From Desulfobacca acetoxidans (GTDB lineage Bacteria; Desulfobacterota; Desulfobaccia; Desulfobaccales; 0-14-0-80-60-11): a DNA stretch of 5,783 bases. This document shows, in pieces, positions 1 to 5,750 of this stretch. How positions within the stretch are numbered: the first letter of the stretch is position 1; each line of letters opens with the position of its first letter. The notes below the pieces were generated by a model. That model searched no databases and was not told the DNA's origin. It saw only the letters and a program-made list of their open reading frames with translations. The position numbers and the translations under genes were made by a program. The stretch spans positions 1-5,783 of the forward strand of contig DZCR01000194.1 in NCBI GenBank assembly GCA_022736495.1, in the 5' to 3' direction.

Positions 1-259
1 CTATACCAGCACCCTCTGCGCCGTGCGCGTGGAGCCCCAGCACCTGGAGCAGTTTGTGGCCGCGGTCAACCACTACCCGGGAGTCACCCACAACTACCTG
101 CGGCGGCACCGCTACAACATCTGGTTCACCCTCATCGCCGAATCCGAAGAGCGTCTGAATCAGATACTGGAGGAGATCGCTCGGGCCACGGAAGTAGTTG
201 AAATTCTCAGCCTCCCGGCGCACGAGGTCTTCAAAATCAAAGTGGATTTCTCTCTTTAG
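1..259 (+). CDS. ahbA: Siroheme decarboxylase subunit, AhbA type (C-terminal part; gene starts before the window)
   Basis: The frame is open from base 2 to TAG at 257-259 and gives 85 residues, so the N-terminal helix-turn-helix half lies outside the window. What remains is the Lrp/AsnC-like ligand domain of the AhbA/AhbB (NirD/L/G/H-like) family. It contains a GVTHNYLR segment followed by YNIWFTLIAES, and it ends in a typical LPAHEVFKIKVDF tail. AhbA and AhbB together decarboxylate siroheme to 12,18-didecarboxysiroheme in the cytoplasm, an early step of the siroheme-dependent haem b (or d1 haem) pathway of sulfate reducers, methanogens and denitrifiers. The WFTLIA wording resembles AhbA more than AhbB, which usually has a WPYNLY/MVH-like stretch there; this subunit call is from memory of the families. 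An internal GTG at 23 is not a plausible start because the homology runs upstream of it. Partner genes are probably to the left. Confidence 0.8.
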   Translation, partial: YTSTLCAVRVEPQHLEQFVAAVNHYPGVTHNYLRRHRYNIWFTLIAESEERLNQILEEIARATEVVEILSLPAHEVFKIKVDFSL

Positions 260-345
260 CCAGAAAATCTTCAAAAATTCGTAACTTGGGAAATAGGAAG
301 CCCGAGGCCACCGGGAGCCTGACGAGGTTTGGGCCGAGTAGCACA

Positions 346-385
346 GATAGCTCAGTAAAATCACCCCCGATAAGCTCAATAAAAT
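346..385 (+). repeat. Imperfect direct repeat upstream of yfdX
   Basis: GATAGCTCAGTAAAAT (346-361) recurs as GATAAGCTCAATAAAAT (369-385), differing by one inserted A and one G/A change, with starts 23 bases apart. The pair lies about 60-100 bases before the yfdX start. Two further GTTATC copies follow (393-398 and 413-418). The layout is that of a two-site operator or activator-binding region, but no known consensus was recognised. A weak -35/-10 pair (TTGCGG at 388-393, TATGTT at 410-415) lies just downstream. Confidence 0.35.
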
Positions 386-447
386 GCTTGCGGTTATCAA
401 AAGAGTGATTATGTTATCTCAAACATATTAAACCAGGAGGTTATTAA

Positions 448-1122
448 ATGAAGCGAAAAAATCTGTTCATCTCAGTGGCTCTATTGACAATTGTGATGAC
501 GTGGGCGGGTCTCTCCCCAGCTGCCGGCAAGCCGGCAGAAGCGAGCAAGAGTGATAAGCTCTTATTGAAAATTTCCGATGATGGCAACATGGCGATGCGC
601 GCGGTGCGTTTCGCACGGGTGGAGATTTTCAATGGCCAACCGGAAGCTGCCGAGAAACGGCTTGATCAGGCCAAGAAGGGTTTAGAGGCTGCCGAGAAAC
701 AGGCGCCGGAACTGACCGCCATCTTGGCGAAGCAGGCTGATGAGAGCAAGAAGACGGCTAAAGAGATGAGCGACCTGATTCCAATTGATGTAAGTCTGAC
801 GCTTTCGGATGATTTCGTCGCAACCCCTGAGAAGTCCGCCAAGATCAAAGAAGCTAATGAGCATCTGCGCAAAGGTGAGCACGCCAAGGCCATTGAGATT
901 CTGCGTCAGGCCGACATCGGCATTGTTTTCTCCCGGGTCTTGATGCCGCTGCACGCCACGATCAAACGGGTGGATTCCGGCATCGCCCTGCTTAAGGATC
1001 ACAAGTATTACGAAGCCAACCTGGCGCTCAAAAGCGCCGAAGATGGGCTGATTGTGGATACGGTTATGGTCAACGAGCCGATCATGCCCAAGAAAACCAA
1101 ACCCCAAGAGAAAAAGAAGTAA
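448..1122 (+). CDS. yfdX: Secreted YfdX family protein
   Basis: This 224-residue protein starts at an ATG placed 7 nt after a clear AGGAGG (435-440). Residues 1-27 form a signal peptide (KRK followed by a hydrophobic core and SPAAG), so the mature protein should be periplasmic. The rest matches the YfdX family along its length: MAMRAVRFARVEIFNG (48-63), VSLTLSDDFVATPEK (115-129), a helical ANEHLRKGEHAKAIEILRQA stretch (136-155), LMPL (165-168) and KYYEANLALKSAEDGL (186-201). It ends in a Lys-rich tail (KKTKPQEKKK) that is not part of the usual core. E. coli YfdX is an EvgA-regulated periplasmic protein, and enterobacterial homologs have been linked to acid resistance, chaperone-like activity and small-molecule binding. 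The exact role in this organism is unknown. The gene stands alone, convergent with the thioredoxin-like genes, and is probably transcribed from its own promoter, given the 188-base leader. Confidence 0.88.
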   Translation: MKRKNLFISVALLTIVMTWAGLSPAAGKPAEASKSDKLLLKISDDGNMAMRAVRFARVEIFNGQPEAAEKRLDQAKKGLEAAEKQAPELTAILAKQADESKKTAKEMSDLIPIDVSLTLSDDFVATPEKSAKIKEANEHLRKGEHAKAIEILRQADIGIVFSRVLMPLHATIKRVDSGIALLKDHKYYEANLALKSAEDGLIVDTVMVNEPIMPKKTKPQEKKK

Positions 1123-1215
1123 TACTGGCCGCCGGCGCGGAGCCTAAGGGAAAATGGAAGTTACCTGTTAGCATTAGGGGTATGGCTTCAAGGCAGCTAA
1201 TTCAAGTAATCCTTA

Positions 1216-1238
1216 GCCCCCCGTAAAACACGGGGGGC
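1216..1238. terminator. GC-rich hairpin between convergent genes, probable bidirectional terminator
   Basis: GCCCCCCGT (1216-1224) pairs perfectly with ACGGGGGGC (1230-1238) around the loop AAAAC, a 9-bp stem dominated by GC pairs. It lies 93 bases after yfdX and 105 bases after the end of the convergent selenoprotein gene, the natural place for a shared terminator. Neither side carries a proper run of U after the stem, so it is not a textbook intrinsic terminator. It may instead protect 3' ends. Confidence 0.5.
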
Positions 1239-1343
1239 ATGTGCTTGCTTAAGTGTAAAAGTCCAAAAATCCCTTTTCTTATAAATCTATAAATCCGGAA
1301 TACCCCCGGTCGCAAGTCAGGCTACTCCGCCTAATCCCCCAGG

Positions 1344-1895
1344 TTATTTTAATCTCGCCTTGAGCTTCTTGAACACCTGGCCAGCGCTGTTAAAGGTCCC
1401 TGATTCCCTCAGCAGCACCTTGCCGCGCTTATCAACGACCACGGTGGTGGGGGTGCCGTCGATATGGAAGATGTCTACGCTGATATCCCAATCCGGATCA
1501 GGCACCATAGGGAAAGGCACTTTATAAGCAGATTTGAACCGCCGCAAAGATGACGCATTATCGCTCGCGCCTACGGCGATAAATTTTACCTTGTCTTTGA
1601 GGTCCGATTTCGCCACCAGATTATACAGCCGGTTCACGACCGGCGCCTGCTCCAGGCAGTGGGGTCAGGTGGTGCGGGTGATTTCGACCAAAATATAGGG
1701 GGCCTGGATATCCTGGAGGCTAAAATTGCCAGGACCTTTTAAGCCGAGATATTTTTGGTCCGCTGCGGAAACCGGGCCGGGAAACTTTAGGTTAGCAATT
1801 TTGGCATTGTCCGGGGCCGCCCACAACGGGGAACTGAACCCCAACAAAATCGTCAGCCAACCTGCCAGGGCCAGAGCAGCAGTCTTATGACGCAT
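1344..1895 (-). CDS. Periplasmic thioredoxin-like selenoprotein with UPHC active site (in-frame TGA read as selenocysteine)
   Basis: Read from ATG at 1895 to TAA at 1344-1346, the frame is open except for one TGA at 1665-1667. With that codon as selenocysteine the product has 183 residues. These are a signal peptide (about 1-26, MRHK then a hydrophobic core ending SSPLWA), a conserved KYLGL...FSLQDIQAPYILVE segment (48-71), the redox site Sec77-Pro-His-Cys80, a VPFPMVPDP loop (126-134), and a cis-proline strand at Thr148-Pro149 (GTPTTVVVD). The downstream paralog at 2029-2595 aligns throughout and has Cys-Pro-His-Cys here, so the TGA replaces exactly the nucleophilic cysteine. A SECIS-like hairpin follows at the right distance, and the next base is C (UGAC is a weak stop context). 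Expected role: thiol-disulfide reduction or isomerisation, or peroxide reduction, in the periplasm; the substrate is unknown. A weak SD (AAAAGGGGG) ends 4 nt before the ATG. The alternative is a pseudogene with a TGC/TGT-to-TGA mutation, which is less likely because both halves are otherwise intact. Confidence 0.78.
1626..1649 (-). promoter_or_regulatory. Candidate bacterial SECIS element
   Basis: Reading the - strand, GCCGGT (1644-1639) pairs perfectly with ACCGGC (1633-1628) around the 5-nt loop CGUGA. The outer bases CAG (1649-1647) can also pair with CUG (1628-1626) if the inner stem is shortened to CCGGU/ACCGG, leaving a GCG bulge. The loop starts 26 nt after the UGA and has G as its second base followed by U. 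Bacterial SECIS elements typically have a short stem, a G within the first two loop bases and about 16-37 nt between UGA and loop, so all the general rules are met. The element is coding (APVVNRL), as expected in bacteria. SelB is the expected binding factor. The Cys paralog has no inverted repeat at the same place. Confidence 0.62.
1665..1667 (-). other. UGA codon proposed to encode selenocysteine 77
   Basis: The plus-strand TCA reads UGA in the frame of the thioredoxin-like gene, between ...ITRTT and PHC. The paralog at 2029-2595 has a TGT cysteine codon at this exact alignment column, followed by the same PHC. It is the only stop in an otherwise open 183-codon frame. Confidence 0.75.
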
Positions 1896-1904
1896 AGCGC
1901 CCCC

Positions 1905-1943
1905 TTTTCATGATCTCATTACGCGTGCGAATTATTTTCATGA
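1905..1943 (-). repeat. 9-bp direct repeat in the leader of the selenoprotein gene
   Basis: TCATGAAAA occurs twice on the - strand, at 1943-1935 and 1913-1905, 30 bp apart (close to three helical turns). One copy overlaps the predicted transcription start and the other ends just before the ribosome-binding site. The spacing would suit a dimeric or paired regulator, but no known consensus was recognised and chance is possible. Confidence 0.3.
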
Positions 1944-1947
1944 CCTG

Positions 1948-1976
1948 AAGATAAGGCCACAAACCGGTGGCGTCAA
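1948..1976 (-). promoter_or_regulatory. Predicted sigma70-type promoter of the selenoprotein gene
   Basis: On the - strand, TTGACG (1976-1971) and TATCTT (1953-1948) are separated by exactly 17 bases. They match the -35 and -10 consensus at 5/6 and 4/6 positions. The start of transcription would fall near 1941, giving a leader of about 46 bases. The position just downstream of the 1987-2018 hairpin supports independent transcription of this gene. Confidence 0.42.
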
Positions 1977-1986
1977 TCGGGCGGGA

Positions 1987-2018
1987 ACCGGGTCAGGCTG
2001 ATAACAGCCTGACCCGGT
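1987..2018 (-). terminator. Perfect 14-bp hairpin after the CPHC thioredoxin-like gene
   Basis: ACCGGGTCAGGCTG (1987-2000) is followed by the loop ATAA and its exact reverse complement (2005-2018). The hairpin starts 10 bases after the stop codon of the 2029-2595 gene and precedes the promoter of the next gene. Only two T residues and a pyrimidine-rich CCCGCCC follow on the - strand, so termination without a full U-run, or 3'-end stabilisation, is possible. Confidence 0.6.
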
Positions 2019-2028
2019 AATGGAGAAG

Positions 2029-2595
2029 TTATTTCACGACGGCTTTGATCTTCTGGAGGGTTTCATCGGCGTTTTCAAAAGCGCCGATATGCACAAACAC
2101 GATCTTGCCGGTTTTATCCAGGACTAAGGTTACCGGATAAGGTGTGAAATTTACGGCTTTGCCCCAGGTGTTGCTCGGGTCGGGCACCAGGGGAAAGGGT
2201 ACCTTGTTAAAGGCCTGCCACATCTTCAACTGGGTTGCTTCGTTGCCCTCACCCGCACCAATGAATTTCAGCTTATCTTTCAGTTGTGGATCAGCTTGCA
2301 CTTTTTCGAACAGCTGATTCATGATGGGAGCCTGGTGTATGCAATGCGGACAACTGGTACTGAACTGCTCCACCAGCACATAGGGCGCCTTGACATCCTT
2401 CAGGGTAAAAGGTTGCGCTTTGGGCAGACCCAAATATTTGGCCCCCTCCTCGGTGATAGGCGCTTCTAATTTTACACTGGGCACCATCTGGCCGACTTTC
2501 GGTTCCGCTTCAACCGCCGCCGCCAGGGATACTGTGCCAAAGCAAAAGATCAGAGCCAGACAACAACTCAAGACTACCACTTTATTCCTTCTCAT
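2029..2595 (-). CDS. Secreted thioredoxin-like (TlpA/redoxin-type) protein with CPHC active site
   Basis: The protein has 188 residues from the ATG at 2595 to TAA at 2029-2031. Residues 1 to about 26 are a signal peptide (MRRNK, then a hydrophobic core ending SLA-A). The mature part has a KYLGL segment (53-57), FTLKDVKAPYVLVEQFS (63-79), the redox motif Cys82-Pro-His-Cys85, a VPFPLVPDP loop (132-140), a cis-proline strand at Tyr153-Pro154 (TLVLD) and a C-terminal helix. This is a thioredoxin fold of the periplasmic TlpA/redoxin kind, expected to reduce or exchange protein disulfides; partners cannot be told from sequence. The frame is open a further 26 codons upstream to 2673, but the internal ATG has a strong SD and begins a proper signal peptide. 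The next gene on this strand is a paralog with the first cysteine replaced by selenocysteine, so the pair probably arose by tandem duplication. Confidence 0.88.
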   Translation of the reverse strand: MRRNKVVVLSCCLALIFCFGTVSLAAAVEAEPKVGQMVPSVKLEAPITEEGAKYLGLPKAQPFTLKDVKAPYVLVEQFSTSCPHCIHQAPIMNQLFEKVQADPQLKDKLKFIGAGEGNEATQLKMWQAFNKVPFPLVPDPSNTWGKAVNFTPYPVTLVLDKTGKIVFVHIGAFENADETLQKIKAVVK

Positions 2596-2601
2596 TAATT
2601 G

Positions 2602-2607
2602 CCTCCC
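2602..2607 (-). promoter_or_regulatory. Ribosome-binding site that fixes the start of the CPHC protein
   Basis: GGGAGG lies 6 nt (CAATTA) before the ATG at 2595. The longer frame starting at 2673 would include the predicted promoter and lacks a signal-peptide start, so this site decides the start. Confidence 0.75.
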
Positions 2608-2624
2608 ATGCAGTTTTTTGCTGA

Positions 2625-2653
2625 ATGATAAACTAACCCTCGGAAAAGGGCAA
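2625..2653 (-). promoter_or_regulatory. Predicted sigma70-type promoter of the CPHC thioredoxin-like gene
   Basis: On the - strand, TTGCCC (2653-2648) and TATCAT (2630-2625) are 17 bases apart and match the consensus hexamers at 4/6 and 5/6. The transcription start would fall near 2618, about 23 bases before the ATG, leaving room for the SD. Confidence 0.4.
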
Positions 2654-2726
2654 AGGAAAAGCGCTCTTACCAATCCTTTCGGAACCGATTTTAGGAAAGT
2701 ATAGGGGAAAAACCAAAGTGCCGATA

Positions 2727-2750
2727 CTTTTCAGCAAATCAGCTAAAAAG
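2727..2750 (-). other. AU-rich hairpin across the stop codon of the helicase-nuclease gene
   Basis: On the - strand CTTTTTAGC (2750-2742) can pair with GCTGAAAAG (2735-2727), 9 pairs including one G-U, around a 6-nt loop that contains most of the TGA stop. A TTTTT run follows some 14-20 bases later. It could be a weak terminator or only a translation-end structure, and the AU-rich stem argues against strong termination. Confidence 0.25.
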
Positions 2751-5636
2751 ACGCTCTTCCTGCCAATCCACCGGCACCCGCACCAGGGTTCCCTGGCGGT
2801 GTTGATAGATCAGATAGCCGTGCCGCACCCCAAATTCAAAGAGGCGGCGGGTCAGCACCACATCCTGGCGGCAGTAGGATTCCAGTTCCTCCCATTTGCC
2901 CGCGGCATAGAGTTCCAGGGCCAAAAGCCCGTCGCCGCTCTTTTGCTCCCCTAAGGTCTTTTCCGCCAGGTGATTGAGGGAGAGCCGGTGCCCCAGGAGG
3001 GTATGGACCTCCTCCAGGATGTCCAGCGTGGGCAGTTCCGCCAGGGGCACAGGGGTGTAGGGCTGCAAGACCTGGTAGTCGAAGCGCTTGATATTGAAGC
3101 CCACAATCAGGTCCAATTTCTTTAAGCGCTCCCCCAGGCGCTTCAAATCGTGTTCCCGATAGGTGGTGGCGACCCCGGTATGACTCTCGTGGACCACCAC
3201 CAGCGATACCCCCATGCGGTGGCACTGTCCCCAGCCGCCCACGTCCGCCGCAGAACAACAGGTCTCCAGGTCCAGAATCCCGATCTTCCGGTTCCGGAAC
3301 CAGGAAATTTCCGCATCCGACTCAGCCACGGGCACTTCGACAGGTTCCGGTGCTTCCACGATCTGGATCTCCGCCGGCGTCTCCGCCTCTTTCACTCCCA
3401 ACAGCAGTCCGGCGATCCGAAGCGTCGCCTCCTTATCCAGGGGTTTGTTGCCTGAGCCGCACTTGGGCGAATGGATGCACGAGGGGCAGCCGTCCTCGCA
3501 GGGGCAGGCCTCGGTGAGTTCCAGAGCCCGCCGCAGCAAATCTTCCAAGATCTCGTAAGCCCTAACCGACAGACCCACGCCGCCGGGATAACCGTCATAG
3601 ATGAAGACTGCCGCTCGGCCCACCTGGGGATGGGCCGGATGCGAGATGCCGCCGATGTCATAGCGGTCCGCCAGGGCAAACAACGGAAACATGCTGATCA
3701 GGACGTGTTCCAGGGCGTGGATGCCCCCCATGAAGTGGCGTCCCTCGGCGTAGACCGCGTTCTTTACCGCGTCCGGTATTTCCAGCCACATGCCCACCGT
3801 CTCAAAGATCTGGGGCGGCAGTTCCAGTTCGACCTGGCCCAGCAACTCCTGCCCCGGCAGCCGCCGCTTTTCGTAGCTCAGCAAATGCTCCGTAACCTTG
3901 AGACGCCCGATATGGGCCGTGAACCGGGCCACCTGCCGGGACTCCAAAATCTCCAGGATTTCCGTCTCTTTGTCGGTCTGAATCCGGGTAAAGTAGTTGG
4001 GCTCGATGGAGTTGACCCAGACGTTATGCCGCTCCAGGTCCAGCTTTTCCACCACCCAGGTCTGGGCCTTATGGAGATACACCGCGCCGGGATGACACTC
4101 TCGTAAGGCCCGGTGGCCGTCTATAGAGCCTAGCGGGCGCTTCTTGCCAGTCTGGAAAATGGCGAAGCTCTCCCCAATCCCACGGATATTCACTTCTTTC
4201 TGCGGGAACCGGGAGCGGGCAAACCAGGCGTCCCCCGCGGCGGAGTGCAGCAGGTGGCGCTCCCGGACCAGTTCCCCCACCACCTGCTCATGCGCCTTCA
4301 GGTCAAAATAAGTCTCGTTTTTGCTATTGAGCGGTAGTTCCTGCGCCGCACAGGGCAGGTGGGCCTTGACCACAAACTGGTTGTCCGGGTCCACCACCGC
4401 GGTCTCCATGGGCCGCCCGAAAAATTCCGCCGGATACTTGATGAAATACTGGTCCAGGGCGTCGGCCTGGGCCACCATGACAATGAGGGCGTCCCGGCCC
4501 TGGCGGCCCACCCGGCCGGCCCGCTGCCAGGTGGTCACCATGGTGCCGGGATAGCCCACCAGGATGCAGACGTCCAGGCCGCCGATATCAATCCCCAACT
4601 CCAGGGCGCTGGTGGAGATCACCCCCCGCATCTTGCCACTGGCCAGGGACCGCTCGATCTCCCGGCGTTCCTCCGGCAGAAACCCCGCCCGGTAAGAGCT
4701 GATAAAGCGTTTCATCTCCGGCGCCAGGCGCTGGGCCCAGATATGGATCAATTCGGTGAGCTTCCGGGCCTGGGTAAAACAGATAGTGTTGAGGCCGTCT
4801 TTGATGGCCTGGGCAAAGATCCGGGCCGCGGTGGCCGGCGCGCCGCCGTGCGGATTGAGGAAGACAAAATGTCGCCCGCTCTGGGGCGCGCCGCTCTTTT
4901 CGATGATTTCCACATCCAGGCCGGTCAACATCTTGACGAAAATATCCGGTTTGGCGATGGTGGCCGAAGAAAGCAAAAACTGGGGGTGCGAGCCGTAATG
5001 GGCGCAAATCCGCTTCAAACGCCTGAGCACCTGGGCCATATGACTGCCCATGATGCCCCGGTAGGTGTGGACTTCATCGATGATCACAAACTTGAGATGC
5101 GCAAAAAAGCTGGACCACGAGGCATGATACGGCATCAGCCCCATGTGGAGCATATCCGGGTTGGTGATGAGCACGTGCGGCGGCTTGGCCTTGATGGCCT
5201 GGCGCTGGGCCGGCGGCGTGTCGCCGTCATAGATGGCAGACGTCAGAAAAGGGTAGGGGAGGGAGGCGTCCAATTCCTGGAGCCCCTTGAGCTGGTCCTG
5301 TTCCAGGGCCTTCAAAGGGAACAGATACAGCGCATGGCCCTTGGGGTTTTCTAACAGGCTTTCCAACACCGGCAAATTATAAATCATCGTCTTGCCGCTG
5401 GCCGTGGGCGTGGCCACCAGCAGATTTTTCCCCGCCCGGATATGGTCCAGCGCCTCCCCCTGATGGCAGTAAAGCCGGGGAATCCCCAACCGCGCCAACG
5501 CCGCCACCACCCCCGGCGACAGCCCCGCATCCCCGGCGACATACTCCACCGCCTTTTCAGGCAAATAATGATAATGGCTGAGAATATCGCGGTATTCGGC
5601 GGTTTCTTTAAGTTGGTTGATGAAATCTTGCAGCAT
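2739..5636 (-). CDS. MrfA-like DEAH/DUF1998 helicase fused to an MrfB-like DEDD exonuclease domain
   Basis: The protein has 965 residues from ATG at 5636. The N-terminal superfamily 2 helicase has motif I ATPTASGKT (75-83), motif II DEVH (187-190), motif III SAT (224-226), a STSALELGIDIG motif V (about 341-352) and motif VI QRAGRVGRQGR (371-381). The DUF1998/MZB region follows, with HALEHVLISMFPLF (from 640), DGYPGGVGL (681-689) and a cysteine cluster C713-x3-C717-x2-C720-x5-C726 (plus C711) that resembles the zinc site of B. subtilis MrfA (YprA). After an Ala/Glu/Pro/Val-rich linker (about 748-778) comes an RNase H-like exonuclease domain: Asp789-Leu-Glu791, GFNIKRFD (Asp853) and Tyr921-x3-Asp925. 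In B. subtilis MrfA helicase and MrfB exonuclease are separate proteins of one mitomycin-lesion repair pathway; here they appear to be one cytoplasmic chain. A frame extension to a GTG at 5702 is rejected because it only translates palindromic repeats. No good SD precedes 5636. Confidence 0.88.
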   Translation of the reverse strand: MLQDFINQLKETAEYRDILSHYHYLPEKAVEYVAGDAGLSPGVVAALARLGIPRLYCHQGEALDHIRAGKNLLVATPTASGKTMIYNLPVLESLLENPKGHALYLFPLKALEQDQLKGLQELDASLPYPFLTSAIYDGDTPPAQRQAIKAKPPHVLITNPDMLHMGLMPYHASWSSFFAHLKFVIIDEVHTYRGIMGSHMAQVLRRLKRICAHYGSHPQFLLSSATIAKPDIFVKMLTGLDVEIIEKSGAPQSGRHFVFLNPHGGAPATAARIFAQAIKDGLNTICFTQARKLTELIHIWAQRLAPEMKRFISSYRAGFLPEERREIERSLASGKMRGVISTSALELGIDIGGLDVCILVGYPGTMVTTWQRAGRVGRQGRDALIVMVAQADALDQYFIKYPAEFFGRPMETAVVDPDNQFVVKAHLPCAAQELPLNSKNETYFDLKAHEQVVGELVRERHLLHSAAGDAWFARSRFPQKEVNIRGIGESFAIFQTGKKRPLGSIDGHRALRECHPGAVYLHKAQTWVVEKLDLERHNVWVNSIEPNYFTRIQTDKETEILEILESRQVARFTAHIGRLKVTEHLLSYEKRRLPGQELLGQVELELPPQIFETVGMWLEIPDAVKNAVYAEGRHFMGGIHALEHVLISMFPLFALADRYDIGGISHPAHPQVGRAAVFIYDGYPGGVGLSVRAYEILEDLLRRALELTEACPCEDGCPSCIHSPKCGSGNKPLDKEATLRIAGLLLGVKEAETPAEIQIVEAPEPVEVPVAESDAEISWFRNRKIGILDLETCCSAADVGGWGQCHRMGVSLVVVHESHTGVATTYREHDLKRLGERLKKLDLIVGFNIKRFDYQVLQPYTPVPLAELPTLDILEEVHTLLGHRLSLNHLAEKTLGEQKSGDGLLALELYAAGKWEELESYCRQDVVLTRRLFEFGVRHGYLIYQHRQGTLVRVPVDWQEERLFS

Positions 5637-5658
5637 AATGACCGGAAAATTAGTGTAG

Positions 5659-5675
5659 GGTGGGCACTGCCCACC
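5659..5675. repeat. REP-like palindrome (GTGGGC/GCCCAC type)
   Basis: GGTGGGC (5659-5665) and GCCCACC (5669-5675) form a perfect 7-bp inverted repeat around ACT, preceded by GTA. Short palindromes of this wording recur in intergenic regions of many bacterial genomes. That is general recollection and could not be checked here. The element lies 22-39 bases before the helicase start codon and would form a hairpin in its leader. Confidence 0.5.
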
Positions 5676-5685
5676 ATTTTCATCC

Positions 5686-5712
5686 TCGTTCCCAAGTTGC
5701 ACTTGGAAACGA
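5686..5712. repeat. Second palindrome, CGTTCCCAAGT type
   Basis: TCGTTCCCAAGT (5686-5697) pairs with ACTTGGAAACGA (5701-5712) around TGC, 12 positions with one C/A mismatch. It sits 10 bases from the previous palindrome, so the two may form one composite repeat unit. The sequence type resembles dispersed intergenic repeats. Confidence 0.5.
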
Positions 5713-5750
5713 ACTTTTAGCCCAACTCAGTTTGGCAATATGTCCTTACA

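Noticed and set aside
682..1107. A 141-codon open frame antisense to yfdX
   Set aside because: It overlaps a gene with clear family match, signal peptide and strong SD, and its own product has no recognisable features.
1280..1295. Tandem TATAAATC x2
   Set aside because: Two 8-bp copies in an AT-rich intergenic stretch are easily explained by chance, and no promoter context was found around them.
1344..1637. A separate small gene starting at GTG 1637, downstream of the TGA
   Set aside because: The frame continues upstream without a break except the TGA, homology to the paralog runs across it, and the GTG lies inside the conserved APVVN segment with no ribosome-binding site. It is the second half of the selenoprotein.
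1344..1895. Pseudogene with a nonsense mutation
   Set aside because: Not fully excluded, but the stop is UGA at precisely the redox Cys, no other lesion is present, and a SECIS-like hairpin follows. Chance would rarely combine these.
2029..2673. A longer form of the CPHC protein starting at 2673
   Set aside because: The extra 26 residues precede a good SD, ATG and signal peptide, and overlap the predicted promoter; the start at 2595 is preferred.
4359..5354. A 331-codon open frame antisense to the helicase
   Set aside because: It is complementary to the conserved helicase motifs, has no ribosome-binding site and no recognisable domain. It follows from the GC-rich codon use of the real gene.
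5637..5702. N-terminal extension of the helicase from GTG 5702
   Set aside because: The extra 22 residues are a translation of two palindromic repeats and are not expected in the family.
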